64,000 nt of DNA, taken from contig NC_134399.1 of assembly GCF_050003625.1 (NCBI RefSeq), positions 146,128,473-146,192,472 on the forward strand, in the 5' to 3' direction. Below, piece by piece: positions 33,890-44,940 of the stretch. The notes beneath the pieces were generated by a model. The model did no database searches. It worked only from the letters and a program-made list of their open reading frames with translations, and was not told the origin of the DNA. Numbering within the stretch: the stretch's first letter is position 1; each line of letters starts with the position of its first letter. Source of the DNA: Haematobia irritans (taxonomy: Eukaryota > Arthropoda > Insecta > Diptera > Muscidae). A program made the position numbers and the translations under genes.

Positions 33890-34135
33890 GGATGACCCAT
33901 CAAATCAATGTTTTGAGTGATCAAAAACGCAGTTGTTTGAGCCGATTGGTGAGAGCTCGCCATGTCGTGGTGAGGAGTGATCGGCGGCTTGTTATCCTGA
34001 CTTCTTGGAAGACAACTGGTAAACAAATGGTTGTGTGCCACTCAAAATTGACTTTTCTGCGTTGTTCTAGTGGTGCGATTGAGACCATCTTTCTGAAAAA
34101 AGGCGGTATTCTGTTTGGAAGTGCTTCTTTCATTA
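33890..34135 (-). pseudogene. Mariner transposase, catalytic-domain fragment
   Basis: Two minus-strand frames together read FRKMVSIAPLEQRRKVN, EWHTTICLPVVFQEVR, then HHDMASSHQSAQTTAFL and TQNIDLMGHP. These match the segment around the second catalytic Asp (HHDNASSH) of the mariner group with the PLEQRRTVNSEW word, also seen in human SETMAR. Asn next to the Asp is changed to Met. The third catalytic site (SPDLAPSD region) is lost and there is a frameshift. It may be the same family as the N-terminal relic at 4438. Confidence 0.8.
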
Positions 34136-34153
34136 AAATCGTATATTTTTTTC

Positions 34154-35079
34154 TAAAGGATGGTTAAAATTTCAAGGGCCGATGTAGATTTTGAATAAAA
34201 CACAAACTATTTAGGAAATTATTGTAATTTTATTTTATTATGATATATTGGTATTACTCAATTATGTATGGAACAAAATATCGGCCAAATGGGCGCCGCG
34301 ACCTCGGTGGCACACCTTCATCCGATGGTCCAAATTTTCGATGATGCTGAGGCATAATGGAGGTTCTACGCCGTTAATGTGCCGAATTATCTCATCCTTT
34401 AGCTCTTGAATTGTTGCTGGCTTATCGACGTACACCTTTTCTTTCAAATAACCCCAAAGAAAAAAAGTCTAACGGTGTCAAATCACATGATCTTGGCGGC
34501 CAATTGACATCGCAATTACGTGAGATAACACGGCCATTAAATTTGTTGCGCAAAAGAGCCATTGTTTCGTTAGCTGTGTGGCAAGTGGCACCGTCCTGCT
34601 GAAACCACATATCGTCCACATCCATATCTTCCAATTCGGGCCATAAAAAGTTCGTTATCATCTCACGATAGCGAACACCATTCACAGTAACTGCCTGACC
34701 GGCCTCATTTTGGAAAAAATACGACCCGATGATGCCGCCAGCCCATAAACCGCACCAAACAGTCACTCTTTGTAGGTGCATTGGTTTTTCGACAATCACT
34801 CTTGGATTCTCATTCGCCCAAATGCGGCAATTCTGTTTATTGACGAATCCGCTGAGGTGAAAATGTGCCTCATCACTGAAGATGATTTTCTTCGAAAATT
34901 GATCATCCATTGTTTCTATTTCTTGGAACCGTTTAACACGTTGTTGGATTGGGTATCTCTCCATGGTTCAAATTGAGTAAGTCTGAAATAGAGAAATGTC
35001 GAATAAAATTCGAAAAAAAACTTGGCGTTTAGGTGTGGTTCACATTCACCATCGGCCCTTACAATTTAACCACCCTTTA
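34154..35079 (-). mobile_element. rosa-like DD41D transposon, internally deleted, TA target
   Basis: The element is 34156-35077 with TA on each side. The terminal repeats share AAGG(A/G)TGGTTAAA and then AAGGGCCGATG at both ends, about 30 bp in all. It encodes a broken minus-strand transposase. At 922 bp it is shorter than the ~1.3 kb expected for an autonomous member; the missing part lies between the upstream end and the first catalytic motif. Its ends differ from those of the copy at 48893. Confidence 0.9.
34262..34964 (-). pseudogene. rosa-like (DD41D) transposase, frameshifted and N-terminally deleted
   Basis: The IS630/Tc1/mariner-superfamily cut-and-paste transposase domain is clear: FSDEAHFHLSGFVNKQNCR with the first catalytic Asp, TVWCGLWAGGIIGSYFF, MWFQQDGATCHTA with the second Asp, and SCDLTPLDFF with the third Asp. 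Counting between the second and third gives 41 residues (DD41D), the spacing described for rosa-type elements. The N-terminal DNA-binding ~130 residues are absent. An extra base in the A-run at 34460-34466 (plus-strand coordinates) shifts frame right after DFF; the tail continues in another frame as EKVYVDKPATIQELKDE and HRGRGAHLADILF. Inactive, but otherwise well preserved. Confidence 0.9.
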
Positions 35080-35316
35080 CATTCTTTGGTTTACATAAGA
35101 TAAAATGGTGCGAAATAAATCGTGTGGAATTGAAAAAGATATAGGGAAGATGCAAATAGGAAATTCAAAAAACTATTTTTTCAGCTAGTCTTTATTATTT
35201 TTTTTAAGACGTCCACGGCGTTTATCACAAAAATTATAAACTTTTCTTCTAAACATATTTTATTACCGGGGAAAGTACATGACAAACGATGTTCGCTCAT
35301 CTAAAATTAAGATCAA
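35080..35316. other. No gene seen
   Basis: Short unique A+T-rich interval between two DNA elements. Confidence 0.35.
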
Positions 35317-35541
35317 TAAGATTAAAGGCCATTTTCATGTAGCTCCGTTAGGCTTTAACTGCCAGTTAGCAGAAAATAAATTGTCAATATTTTCTCTCAG
35401 CTGAACTTTAACTGAAAAAATCTCGGCAGTTAAGTTCTTACCTGATATAGGAAATATATAGAAAAAGAGACGGATATGTCCATAGTGCGGTTTAAAAGTT
35501 CGTTAGCTAACGGAGCTTCATGAAAATGGGGGTAAGATTAA
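35317..35541. mobile_element. 207-bp MITE with 9-bp TSD
   Basis: TAAGATTAA flanks both sides (35317-35325 and 35533-35541). Inverted ends share CCATTTTCATG, one differing base, then AGCTCCGTTAG. No coding capacity. A 9-bp duplication suggests a Mutator-like (MULE) origin; that is inference. Confidence 0.85.
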
Positions 35542-37106
35542 TTTAATATGGCTTACAAATTTTTTGGTTAACTTTTTCGATGTGACAACGTTGAGAATGT
35601 TATATTATCACCGTGAATACTTTTCAATTCAGAATAATGTGTCCCTAAGTTGTGTGTAATGTTTTCCCATAATTCATGTTTCAACTTCGACAAAAATAAT
35701 TACAAAATTTACCTACCGAACTTTCCACATAAGGCACTTGACGTCAATCAAAAAAACACTCACGTTTTAACCCCAATCGATCAAATCGCATTGGAATACT
35801 TTTTCATAACCATATATTACCACTAACTGTTAATTAAAGAATGGTGGATAGTTTTTGTTTGTTAGTCGTTCGTATGACCCCTTTCTTTGGGGCATGAAGC
35901 ACAAATGTATTTTCATTGCTTAAGTTTCCATTCCATTTTATATAGCACGGCATTCTTTTTCATCGCAATATAATGAAACAGCAGCAGGCTATTGCAACAA
36001 CGATTAAAATATCTCCAACGGACCCATCTCCTTTAACATTTACCGGAAATTTATTTAACGCACATTTATGCAAAGGCAGAAGCACAAAGCCCTCGCAGAC
36101 AATTTTAGACATTCAAACCGCCATACACTCACTGAAGTAGTCAACTGGATATCTACCCGAAAATGCAATATATTTTTGGCATAGCAATATTGTATGAAAG
36201 AGTACAGAGAAGGAAGTATGCGAGTATCCATCCATAAGTAAAAATCAGCTTGAGTCAGCACGTGTTGCCATTGGCATGGCTTATGTGACAAAAAAGAAAA
36301 ATAAAATATTTATATTTCGTTAAAACAATTTCACGTTATAATGAAAAGGATTATTCAAAGCAATTTTAAAATTGTCCATGGTTCCTGGAATATGAAGATG
36401 TTGTGCGATTTTTTTTTTAATTTAATAAGACTAAGTTTTGGATCTTTTTTGCTATTAATAAAATTCGTATCACAATTTTTTTCGTAAATCACGAGTATTT
36501 TCGTGTGTCGCAAACGTTTTCGTTATACATGTGCGTAAGTACAAATACTTCTTCGGGAATGTGCATGAGCGTTAGTAAAAGTTCACTCACGCACACACTT
36601 CTAATTACGTCCAAAAAGTGGACGGAAAAAATGGTAAGAAAACGTGCTCGTGAACCGATGGTCGCTCCCCCTCGTATTCATCGACCGTGGTTTTAATATC
36701 TCTATATAAAAAAGAGAACACGAATTAGTTCAATTTTGTTTCCAATTATCATGTACGGAATAATCAAATTTAAAAGAGAAGAGCGACTTAAATGCAGAAC
36801 TTTTTTGTGAGTCACGAGGATATTGATGAGCCACGAGGATATTGGTGAGCCTCCAGAGTTTTGGTGACTGACGACATTTCTGTGCGTTAGTGTGTTCTTC
36901 TGGCAGTGAGTATACGTGCACGAAACCGTTCCACTCTTGTGTGTTAGTCTTTAAACGCTTTTCATGTGGAGCAAAGGATTTTTATTTGTGAAATTCTCTT
37001 CTTTGGCTCGGAATCAATAGCAATATCATTACCATACTATCAGGAAATTATTATGAATATGGAAATTATACCCGAGCACATTTTTTCGCTATTACGATCA
37101 CGATTG
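35542..37106. other. No gene seen; small repeat fragments
   Basis: At about 36995-37035 a fragment (CTTCTTTGGCTCGGAATCAA) matches the right part of the CACTGAAAA MITE. Words GTCCAAAAAGTGGACG (36609) and ATTCATCGACCGTGG (36676) recur at 6296 and 8033, so another dispersed repeat passes here. Open frames on both strands have no recognisable motif. Confidence 0.45.
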
Positions 37107-40100
37107 CCACTCGTGCTAAAAATAATTTACCGAAATATAAAGAAAATTTTACCAAAAACTACAAATTAAAAAAATCTTAATATTAAAATTTTGAATGTTT
37201 GTGGTTAGTATGAAACAAATTTTTCTTCCAAAGAATTGTTTTATTATTTTATTTTAGAAGTTTAATTCAATATATTTATGTCTCCTTTCTAAAGCACACT
37301 AAGTCTAAAAAGTGAATTTTACAGGAAACAAGTTCAAATTTTTTTTTTGGAATTTCTCAAAAACCGCATAAGATATAAATTCACTTTTTTCGGTCTTATA
37401 ATCATGTTTATTGTATAATTTTTGTAGTATGTACGAATTCAAAATAGTGATAATAGAACATGGTTAAAAATGACTTAGACCACTTTAGACCGAACAAAGC
37501 TTTTTGCCCTTTTTGGATTGGAAATTTTTAAAACTTTAGTCACAGGCTACGTACAATACTAACCATAACTTTTGATAGGAGTCTCCAATAAATTCGAACT
37601 TTTGACAGGATGCAATTCACATCAATCCGAATAATAAACAAAGAACTCCATCAAAAATGCTAAGTCGACTTAGCGTACTCTTGAATGGGGAAATCGAAAT
37701 TATCTCTATTTTTAGCTTGCACCAACACTTGGATTTGATGGTATGACCTAACACGAAAATTGAAATTTTTAAAGAAAATTTTGCTAAAGTTTTGCTTTTA
37801 TAGACATTTTTGCAAAATTTTATTTCTAAAGAAAATTTTTAAAAATTTCAAATTTGTACAAATTTAATTAAAATGTTATTTCTAAAGAAAATTTTGTCAA
37901 AATTTTATTTCTATAGAAAATTTTGTCAAAATTTTATTTCTATAGACAATTTTATCAAAATTGTATTTCTGTAGAAATTTTTTTCAAAATTTTATTTCCA
38001 TAGCAAAATTTGTCAAAATTTTATTTCTATAGAAAATTTTGTCAAAATTTTATTTCTATAAAAAATTTTGTCAAAATTTTATTTCTATAGAAATTTTTTG
38101 TTAAAATTTTATTTCTATAGAAAATCTTGTCAAAATTTTATTTCTATAGAAATTTTGTCAAATTATTATTTCTATAGAAAATTTTGTCAAAATTTTATTT
38201 CTATAGAACATTTTATCAAAATTTTATTTCTATACAAAACTTTGTCAAACTATTATTTCTCTAGAAACTTTTGTCAAAATTTTATTTCTATAGAAAATTT
38301 TGTCAAAAATTTATTTCTATAGAAAATTTTGTCAACATTTTATTTCTATAGAAGATTTTGTCAAAATTTTATTTGTATAGAAAAGTTTGTCAAAATTTTA
38401 TTTCTATAGAAAATTTTGTCAAAATTTTATTCCCACATTTATTTCCAAAATTTTATTTTTATAGAAAATTTTGTCAAAATTTTATTTCTATAGAAAATTT
38501 TGTTAAAATTTTAGTTCTACAGAAAATTTTGTCAAAATTTTACTTCTATAGGAATTTTTATATGGAAAATTTTTCCAAAATTTTATTTCTAAGGAAATTT
38601 TCTCAAAATTTTATTTCTATAGAACATTTTGTCAAAATTTTATTTCCATAGCAAAATTTGTCAAAATTTTATTTCTATAGAAAATTTTGTATATATTTTA
38701 TTTCTATAGAAAATTTTATCAAAATTTTATTTCTATACAAAACTTTGTCAAACTATTCTCTAGAAACTTTTGTCAAAATTTTATTTCTATAGAAAATTTT
38801 GTCAAAAATTTATTTCTATAGAAAATTTTGTCAACATTTTATTTCTATAGAAGATTTTGTCAAAATTTTATTTGTATAGAAAAGTTTGACAAACATTTAT
38901 TTCTATAGAAAATTTTGTCAAAATTTTATTTCCATATTTATTTCCAAAATTTTATTTTTATAGAAAATTTTGTCAAAATTTTATTTCTATAGAAAATTTT
39001 GTTAAAATTTTAGTTCTACAGAATATTTTGTGAAAATTTTACTTCTATAGGAATTTTTATATGGAAAATTTTTCCAACATTTTATTTCTAAGGAAATTTT
39101 CTCAAAATTTTATTCCTATAGAACATTTTTTAAAAACTGTGTATAGATATAAAATTTTGTAAACATTTTATTTGTATAGAAAAATTGCATTTCTATATAA
39201 AATTTCATCAAAATTTTATTTCTATAGAAAATTTTGTTAAAATTTTAGTTCTATAGACAATTTTGTCAAAATTTTATTTCTATAGGAATTTTTCTATGGA
39301 AAATTTTACCAAAATTTTAATTTCATACATTTTTTATTAAAATCTTATTTCTATAGAAAATTTTGTCAAAATTTTTTTTCTATAGAAAATTTTGTCAAAA
39401 TTTTTTTTCTATAGAAAATTTTGTTAAAATTTTAGTTCTATAGACAATTTTGTCAAAATTTTATTTCCATAGAAAATTTTGTCAAAAATGTATTTCTATA
39501 GAAAATTTTGTCAAAATTTTATTTCCATAGAAAATTTTGTAAAAATTTTATTTCTATAGAAAATTTTGTCAAAATTTTACTTCTATAGGAATTTTTTTCC
39601 AAAATTTTATTTCTATAGAAATTTTGTCAAATTATTATTTCTATAGAAAATTTTGTCAAAATTTTATTTCTATAGAAAATTTTATCAAAATTTTATTTCT
39701 ATACAAAACTTTGTCAAACTATTATTTCTCTAGAAACTTTTGTCAAAATTTTATTTCTATAGAAAATTTTGTCAAAAATTTATTTCTATAGAAAATTTTG
39801 TCAACATTTTATTTCTATAGAAGATTTTGTCAAAATTTTATTTGTATAGAAAAGTTTGACAAACATTTATTTCTATAGAAAATTTTGTCAAAATTTTATT
39901 TCCATATTTATTTCCAAAATTTTATTTTTATAGAAAATTTTGTCAAAATTTTATTTCCATATTTATTTCCAAAATTTTATTTTTATAGAAAATTTTGTCA
40001 AAATTTTATTTCTATAGAAAATTTTGTTAAAATTTTAGTTCTACAGAAAATTTTGTCAAAATTTTACTTCTATAGGAATTTTTATATGGAAAATTTTTCC

Positions 40101-41370
40101 AAAATTTTATTTCTAAGGAAATTTTCTCAAAATTTATTTCTATAGAAAATTTTGTCAAAATTTTATTTCCATAGCAAAATTTGTCAAAATTTTATTTCTA
40201 TAGAAAATTTTGTATATATTTTATTTCTATAGAAAATGTTATCAAAATTTTATTTCTATACAAAACTTTGTCAAACTATTCTCTAGAAACTTTTGTCAAA
40301 ATTTTATTTCTATAGAAAATTTTGTCAAAAATTTATTTCTATAGAAAATTTTGTCAACATTTTATTTCTATAGAAGATTTTGTCAAAATTTTATTTGTAT
40401 AGAAAAGTTTGACAAACATTTATTTCTATAGAAAATTTTGTCAAAATTTTATTTCCATATTTATTTCCAAAATTTTATTTTTATAGAAAATTTTGTCAAA
40501 ATTTTATTTCCATATTTATTTCCAAAATTTTATTTTTATAGAAAATTTTGTCAAAATTTTATTTCTATAGAAAATTTTGTTAAAATTTTAGTTATACAGA
40601 ATATTTTGTGAAAATTTTACTTCTATAGGAATTTTTATATGGAAAATTTTTCCAAAAGTTTATTTCTAAGGAAATTTTCTCAAAATTTTATTTCTATAGA
40701 ACATTTTTTAAAAAATTTATATAGATAGAAAATTTTGTAAACAATTTACACGTATAGAAAAATTGTATTTCTATAAAAAATTTCATCAAATATTTATTTC
40801 TATAGAAAATTTTGTTAAAATTTTAGTTCTATAGACAATTTTGTCAAAATTTTATTTCTATAGGAATTTTTCTATGGAAGATTTTATCAAAATTTTAATT
40901 TTATACATTTTTTATTAACATTTTATTTATATAGAAAATTTTGTTAAAATTTTTTTTCTATAGAAAATTTTGTCAAAATTTTATTTGTATAGAAAAATTT
41001 GTCAAAATTTTATTTCTATAGAAAATTTTGTCAAAATTTTATTTCCATAGAAAATTTTGTCAAAATTTTATTTCTATAGAAAATTTTGTCAAAATTTTAT
41101 TTCCATAGAAAATTTTGTCAAAATTTTATTTCCATAGAAAATTTTGTCAAAATTTTATTTCCATAGAAAATTTTGTCAAAATTTTATTTCTATAGAAAAT
41201 TTTGTCAAAATTTTATTTCTATAGAAAATTTTGTTAAAATTTTAGTTCTATAAAAATTGTTGTCAAAATTTAATATCTATAGGAATTTTTCTATGGAAAA
41301 TTTTTCCAAAATTTTATTTCTAAGAACTTTTTCTCAAAATTGTATTTCTGTAGAAAATTTTTTTAAAAAT
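37107..41370 (+). repeat. Free-standing 29-bp satellite array with higher-order structure
   Basis: Introduced at about 37103 by GATTGCCACTCGTG and AAAAATAATTTACC. Diverged edge units run to about 37890, and units are then regular to about 41370. Multi-unit blocks with diagnostic variants (CTCTAGAAACTTTTGTC, ATAGAAGATTTTGTC, TTTCCATATTTATTTCC) recur starting near 38261, 38758, 39730 and 40281, so whole blocks were duplicated. It encodes nothing; YFYRKFCQNF-type frames arise because three units (87 bp) are 29 codons. Opposite in orientation to 50153-54189. Confidence 0.95.
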
Positions 41371-42496
41371 TTCATATCTAAATTAAATTAAGTAATTATT
41401 ATGATTTTTTGGTGCGATACATAAGCAAAAAGATATGGATGCTTTTCTACAAATATTTCTTTGCAAGACCATCCCTGGATCCTTTATAATTTTTGTTTTA
41501 CACTTACCGTTTAAGTTAGTATGGACCAATCTTTGAAAATACACTAATTAACCGTTTAAAGTTAAATTTTAAATTTTGGACAATTAAATGTCGCAAAAAA
41601 GAATTGAAAATTTACTTGTCCATCCTATCACAAGCCCATTTAAAATTTATTGCAGATGATTCAAATTTGCACCAATTTCGGATCACAAATTGGGTATGCA
41701 AACTATGTTTTTGAAAGCTCTTCTACCGCTTGGATTTTGTTAACTTTGAAGTCGCCAACAAGATCTTAATATTAATGCGCTTGGACTCAATAGTGAATAA
41801 CTCTCGTTTTAAACAAAGATCCAAATACTTGGGTGGCTTGTAAACAACATAATGAGCAATATCTGCAACAACTACGACGTAACGTAGCTGTCGGTTTTAG
41901 TTTTACTGATTTTTCAGTTTTAACTTGATAACACTTGGTACCAGTACCATGCATAAATATTTTATATTCCGTATTTACGACTTTACTTGGATCATAGTAG
42001 GGCATCTCAAATTCGACCTGAATCATTTATTTGTCATGTATAGAATTTTATATAATTTAATGACTTTACTCACTTACATGTTATCTTAAAAGTAATTTAA
42101 AACTCATAGTAACATTGTCACGGTTAAGAGACGTAATAGATGAAACAGAAATTTCAACAGACAAGTCTGTTTTGCATATTTTTAACTCGTAACTCTAGTT
42201 TTTCTAACTGACCGACAATTATAAAATGTTTTGTGTCATATTAAATTTCAATATTCATATTTTGTGATATTTTCATGTGCTACTATCTACTCTACTAATG
42301 CTCTGTTTGTTTTTAGATTTGCAAAATAATTACGGCTTTATAACTTAAGACAGATGACTTTGTTTTTATTTTGTATGTCATGACTAAACACACAACAACA
42401 ACAACAGAAAGTACTGGGAGGTAGACAATAACAAAAAAAGTATTTAGTATTTAATTTATGTCAGTATGTATTTCACTTTTCTCATTATTGTATTTT
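41371..42496. other. No gene seen; old repeat fragment
   Basis: The segment about 41618-41700 shares CACAAGCCCAT and TTTGCACCAATTTCGGATC-type words with 47990-48050 and, reversed, with 29065-29140 inside the hAT-like MITE. Otherwise unique. Open frame 41787-42026 (-) is unrecognised. Confidence 0.45.
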
Positions 42497-44676
42497 TATA
42501 CCCTCCACCATAGGATGGGGGTATATTAACTTTGTCATTCCGTTTGTAACACATCGAAATATTGCTCTAAGACCCCATAAAGTATATATATTCTGGGTCG
42601 TGGTGAAATTCTGAGTCGATCTAAGCATGTCCGTCCGACCGTCCGTCTGTCCGTCCGTCCGTCCGTCCGTCTGTCCGTCTGTCCGGCTGTCCGTCCGTCT
42701 GTGGAAATCACGCTAACTTCCGAACGAAACAAGCTATCGACTTGAAACTTGGCACAAGTAGTTGTTATTGATGTAGGTCGGATGGTATTGAAAATGGGCC
42801 ATATCGGACCACGTTTACGTATAGCCCCCATATAAACCGATCCCCAAATTTGGCTTGGGGAGCCTCCCGGAGCAGCAAAATTCATCCGATCCGGTTGAAA
42901 TTTGGTACGTGGTCTTAGTATACGGTCTCTAACAACCATGCAAAAATTGGTCCATATCGGTCCATAAATATATATAGCCCCCATATAAACCGATCCCCAG
43001 ATTTGACCTCCGGAGACTTTTGGAGGGGCAAAATTCATCCGATACGGTTGAAATTTGGTACCTGATGTTAGTATACGGCCTCTAAACACCATGCAAAAAT
43101 TGGTCCATATCGGTCCATAATTATATATAGCTCCCATATAATCCGATCCCCAGATTTGACCACCGGAGCCTCTTGGAGGAGCAAAATTCATCCGATCCGG
43201 TTGAAATTTAGTACGTGGTCTTAGTATACGGTTTTTAACAACCATGCAAAAATTGGTCCATATCGGTCCATAATTATATATAGCCCCCATATAAACCGAT
43301 CCCCAGATTTGACCTCCGGAGCCTCTTGGAGGGGCAAAATTCATCCGATCCGGTTGAAATTTGGTACCTGATGTTAGTTTACGGCCTCTAATAACCATGC
43401 AAAAATTGGTCCATATCGGTCCATAATTATATATAGCCCCCATATAAACCGATCCCCAGATTTGACCTCCAGAGCCTCTTGGAAGAGCAAAATTCATCCG
43501 ATCCAGTTGAAATTTGGTACATGGTGTTAGTATATGGTCTCTAACAACCATGCAAAAATTGGTCCATATCGGTCCATAATTATATATAGTTCCCATATAA
43601 ACCGTCCCCAGATTTGACGTCCGGAACCTCTTGGAGGAGCAAAAGTCATCCGATACGGTTGAAATTTGGTACATTTTGTCAATATATGGCCTCTAACAGC
43701 CATGTAAAAATTGGTCCATATCGGTCTTTAGTTATATATAGCCGATGACTTATTAAACAAAAATTGGTCCATATCGCCAAAAACAATCTACCAAAACTTT
43801 ATTTCCATAGAAAATTTTGTCAAATTTTATTACTATAGAAAGTTTTGTCAAAATTTCATTTCTATAGAAAGTTTTGTCAAAAGTTTATTTCTATACAAAT
43901 GTTTGTCAAAATTTTATTTCCATAGAAAATTTTGTCAAAATTTTATTTCTATAGAAAATTTTGTAATCTACCAAAACTTTATTTCCATCGAAAATTTTGT
44001 CAAATTTTATTACTATAGAAAGTTTTATCAAAAGTTTATTTCTATAGAAATGTTTGTCAAAATTTTATTTCTATAGAAAATTTTGTAAAAAATTTATTTC
44101 TGTAGAAAATTTTGTCAACATTTTATTTCTATACAAAATTTTGTCAAAATTTCATTTCTATACAAAATTTTGTCAACATTTTATTTCTATAGAAATTTTT
44201 GTCAAAATTGTATTGCTATAGAAAATTTTGTCAACATTTTACTTCCATAGAAAATTTTGTCAACATTTTATTTCTATAGAAAATTTTGTCAAGTTTTTAT
44301 TTCTATAGAAAATTTTGTCAAATTTTTATTTCTATAGAAAATTTTGTCAAAATTTTATTTCTATAGAAAATTTTGTCAAGGTTTCATTTCTATAGAAAAT
44401 TTTGTCAAAATTTTATTTCTATAGAAAATTTTGTCAAACTAGATTATATACGTATTTAATCGGCCTTTTTTTGTTCAATATATACCCCGTATGGGCTAAC
44501 TTACAATTTAGAAGACAGTGTTAAAAAGTTTTACGATACCTTGCCATCGGCAAGTGTTATCGCAACCCAAGTAATTCGATTGTGGATGACAGCCTTTAGT
44601 AGAAGTTCCTACGCAATCCATGGTGGAGGGTACATAAGATTCGGCCTGGCCGAACTTACGGCCGTATATACTTGTT
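42497..44676 (+). mobile_element. DINE-type element, near-identical copy 2
   Basis: Same order and almost the same sequence as 30930-33138. Differences visible by eye: a different (GTCY)n length (about 42626-42700), one T change within a unit at about 43141, and loss of one 29-bp unit near 44018. Hairpin TTCGGCCTGGCCGAA at 44640-44654, end CTTGTT. Flanks (TTTT left, AGTTTT right) show no clear TSD. A 379-codon minus-strand open frame (42535-43674) parallels that of copy 1. Confidence 0.93.
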
Positions 44677-44940
44677 AGTTTTCTTATTGATTTTATTTTG
44701 TGTCCAATCAAATTAAATTGATTGTAAAAATCGAAAACAGAAATTGTACAAACAAAGTAATCAAATTATTGCATTATAATACTATGTGTGTTGAAAAAAA
44801 AATTGCAAAATAATTGAGAAATTATTTATGATTGTCCAACGTTGACAAATACTCCTCTCTATTTCTTTGTCTTTCACTTTGGGTATTGTACTTGCTTTTG
44901 ATTAGGTAATTTATTTAGTGTGCTTCATTACGCTTATTGT
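44677..44940. other. Unique spacer between two DINE-type copies
   Basis: 264 bp of unique A+T-rich sequence; no repeat recognised. Confidence 0.5.

Noticed and set aside
36480..36930. Possible element with ACGAG/GTGCG words in mirrored positions
   Set aside because: Inverted similarity is too patchy to define ends or arms by eye.
37107..41370. 29-bp repeats as a CRISPR array
   Set aside because: Units are directly adjacent with no unique spacers, there are no cas genes, and the context is eukaryotic transposon DNA.
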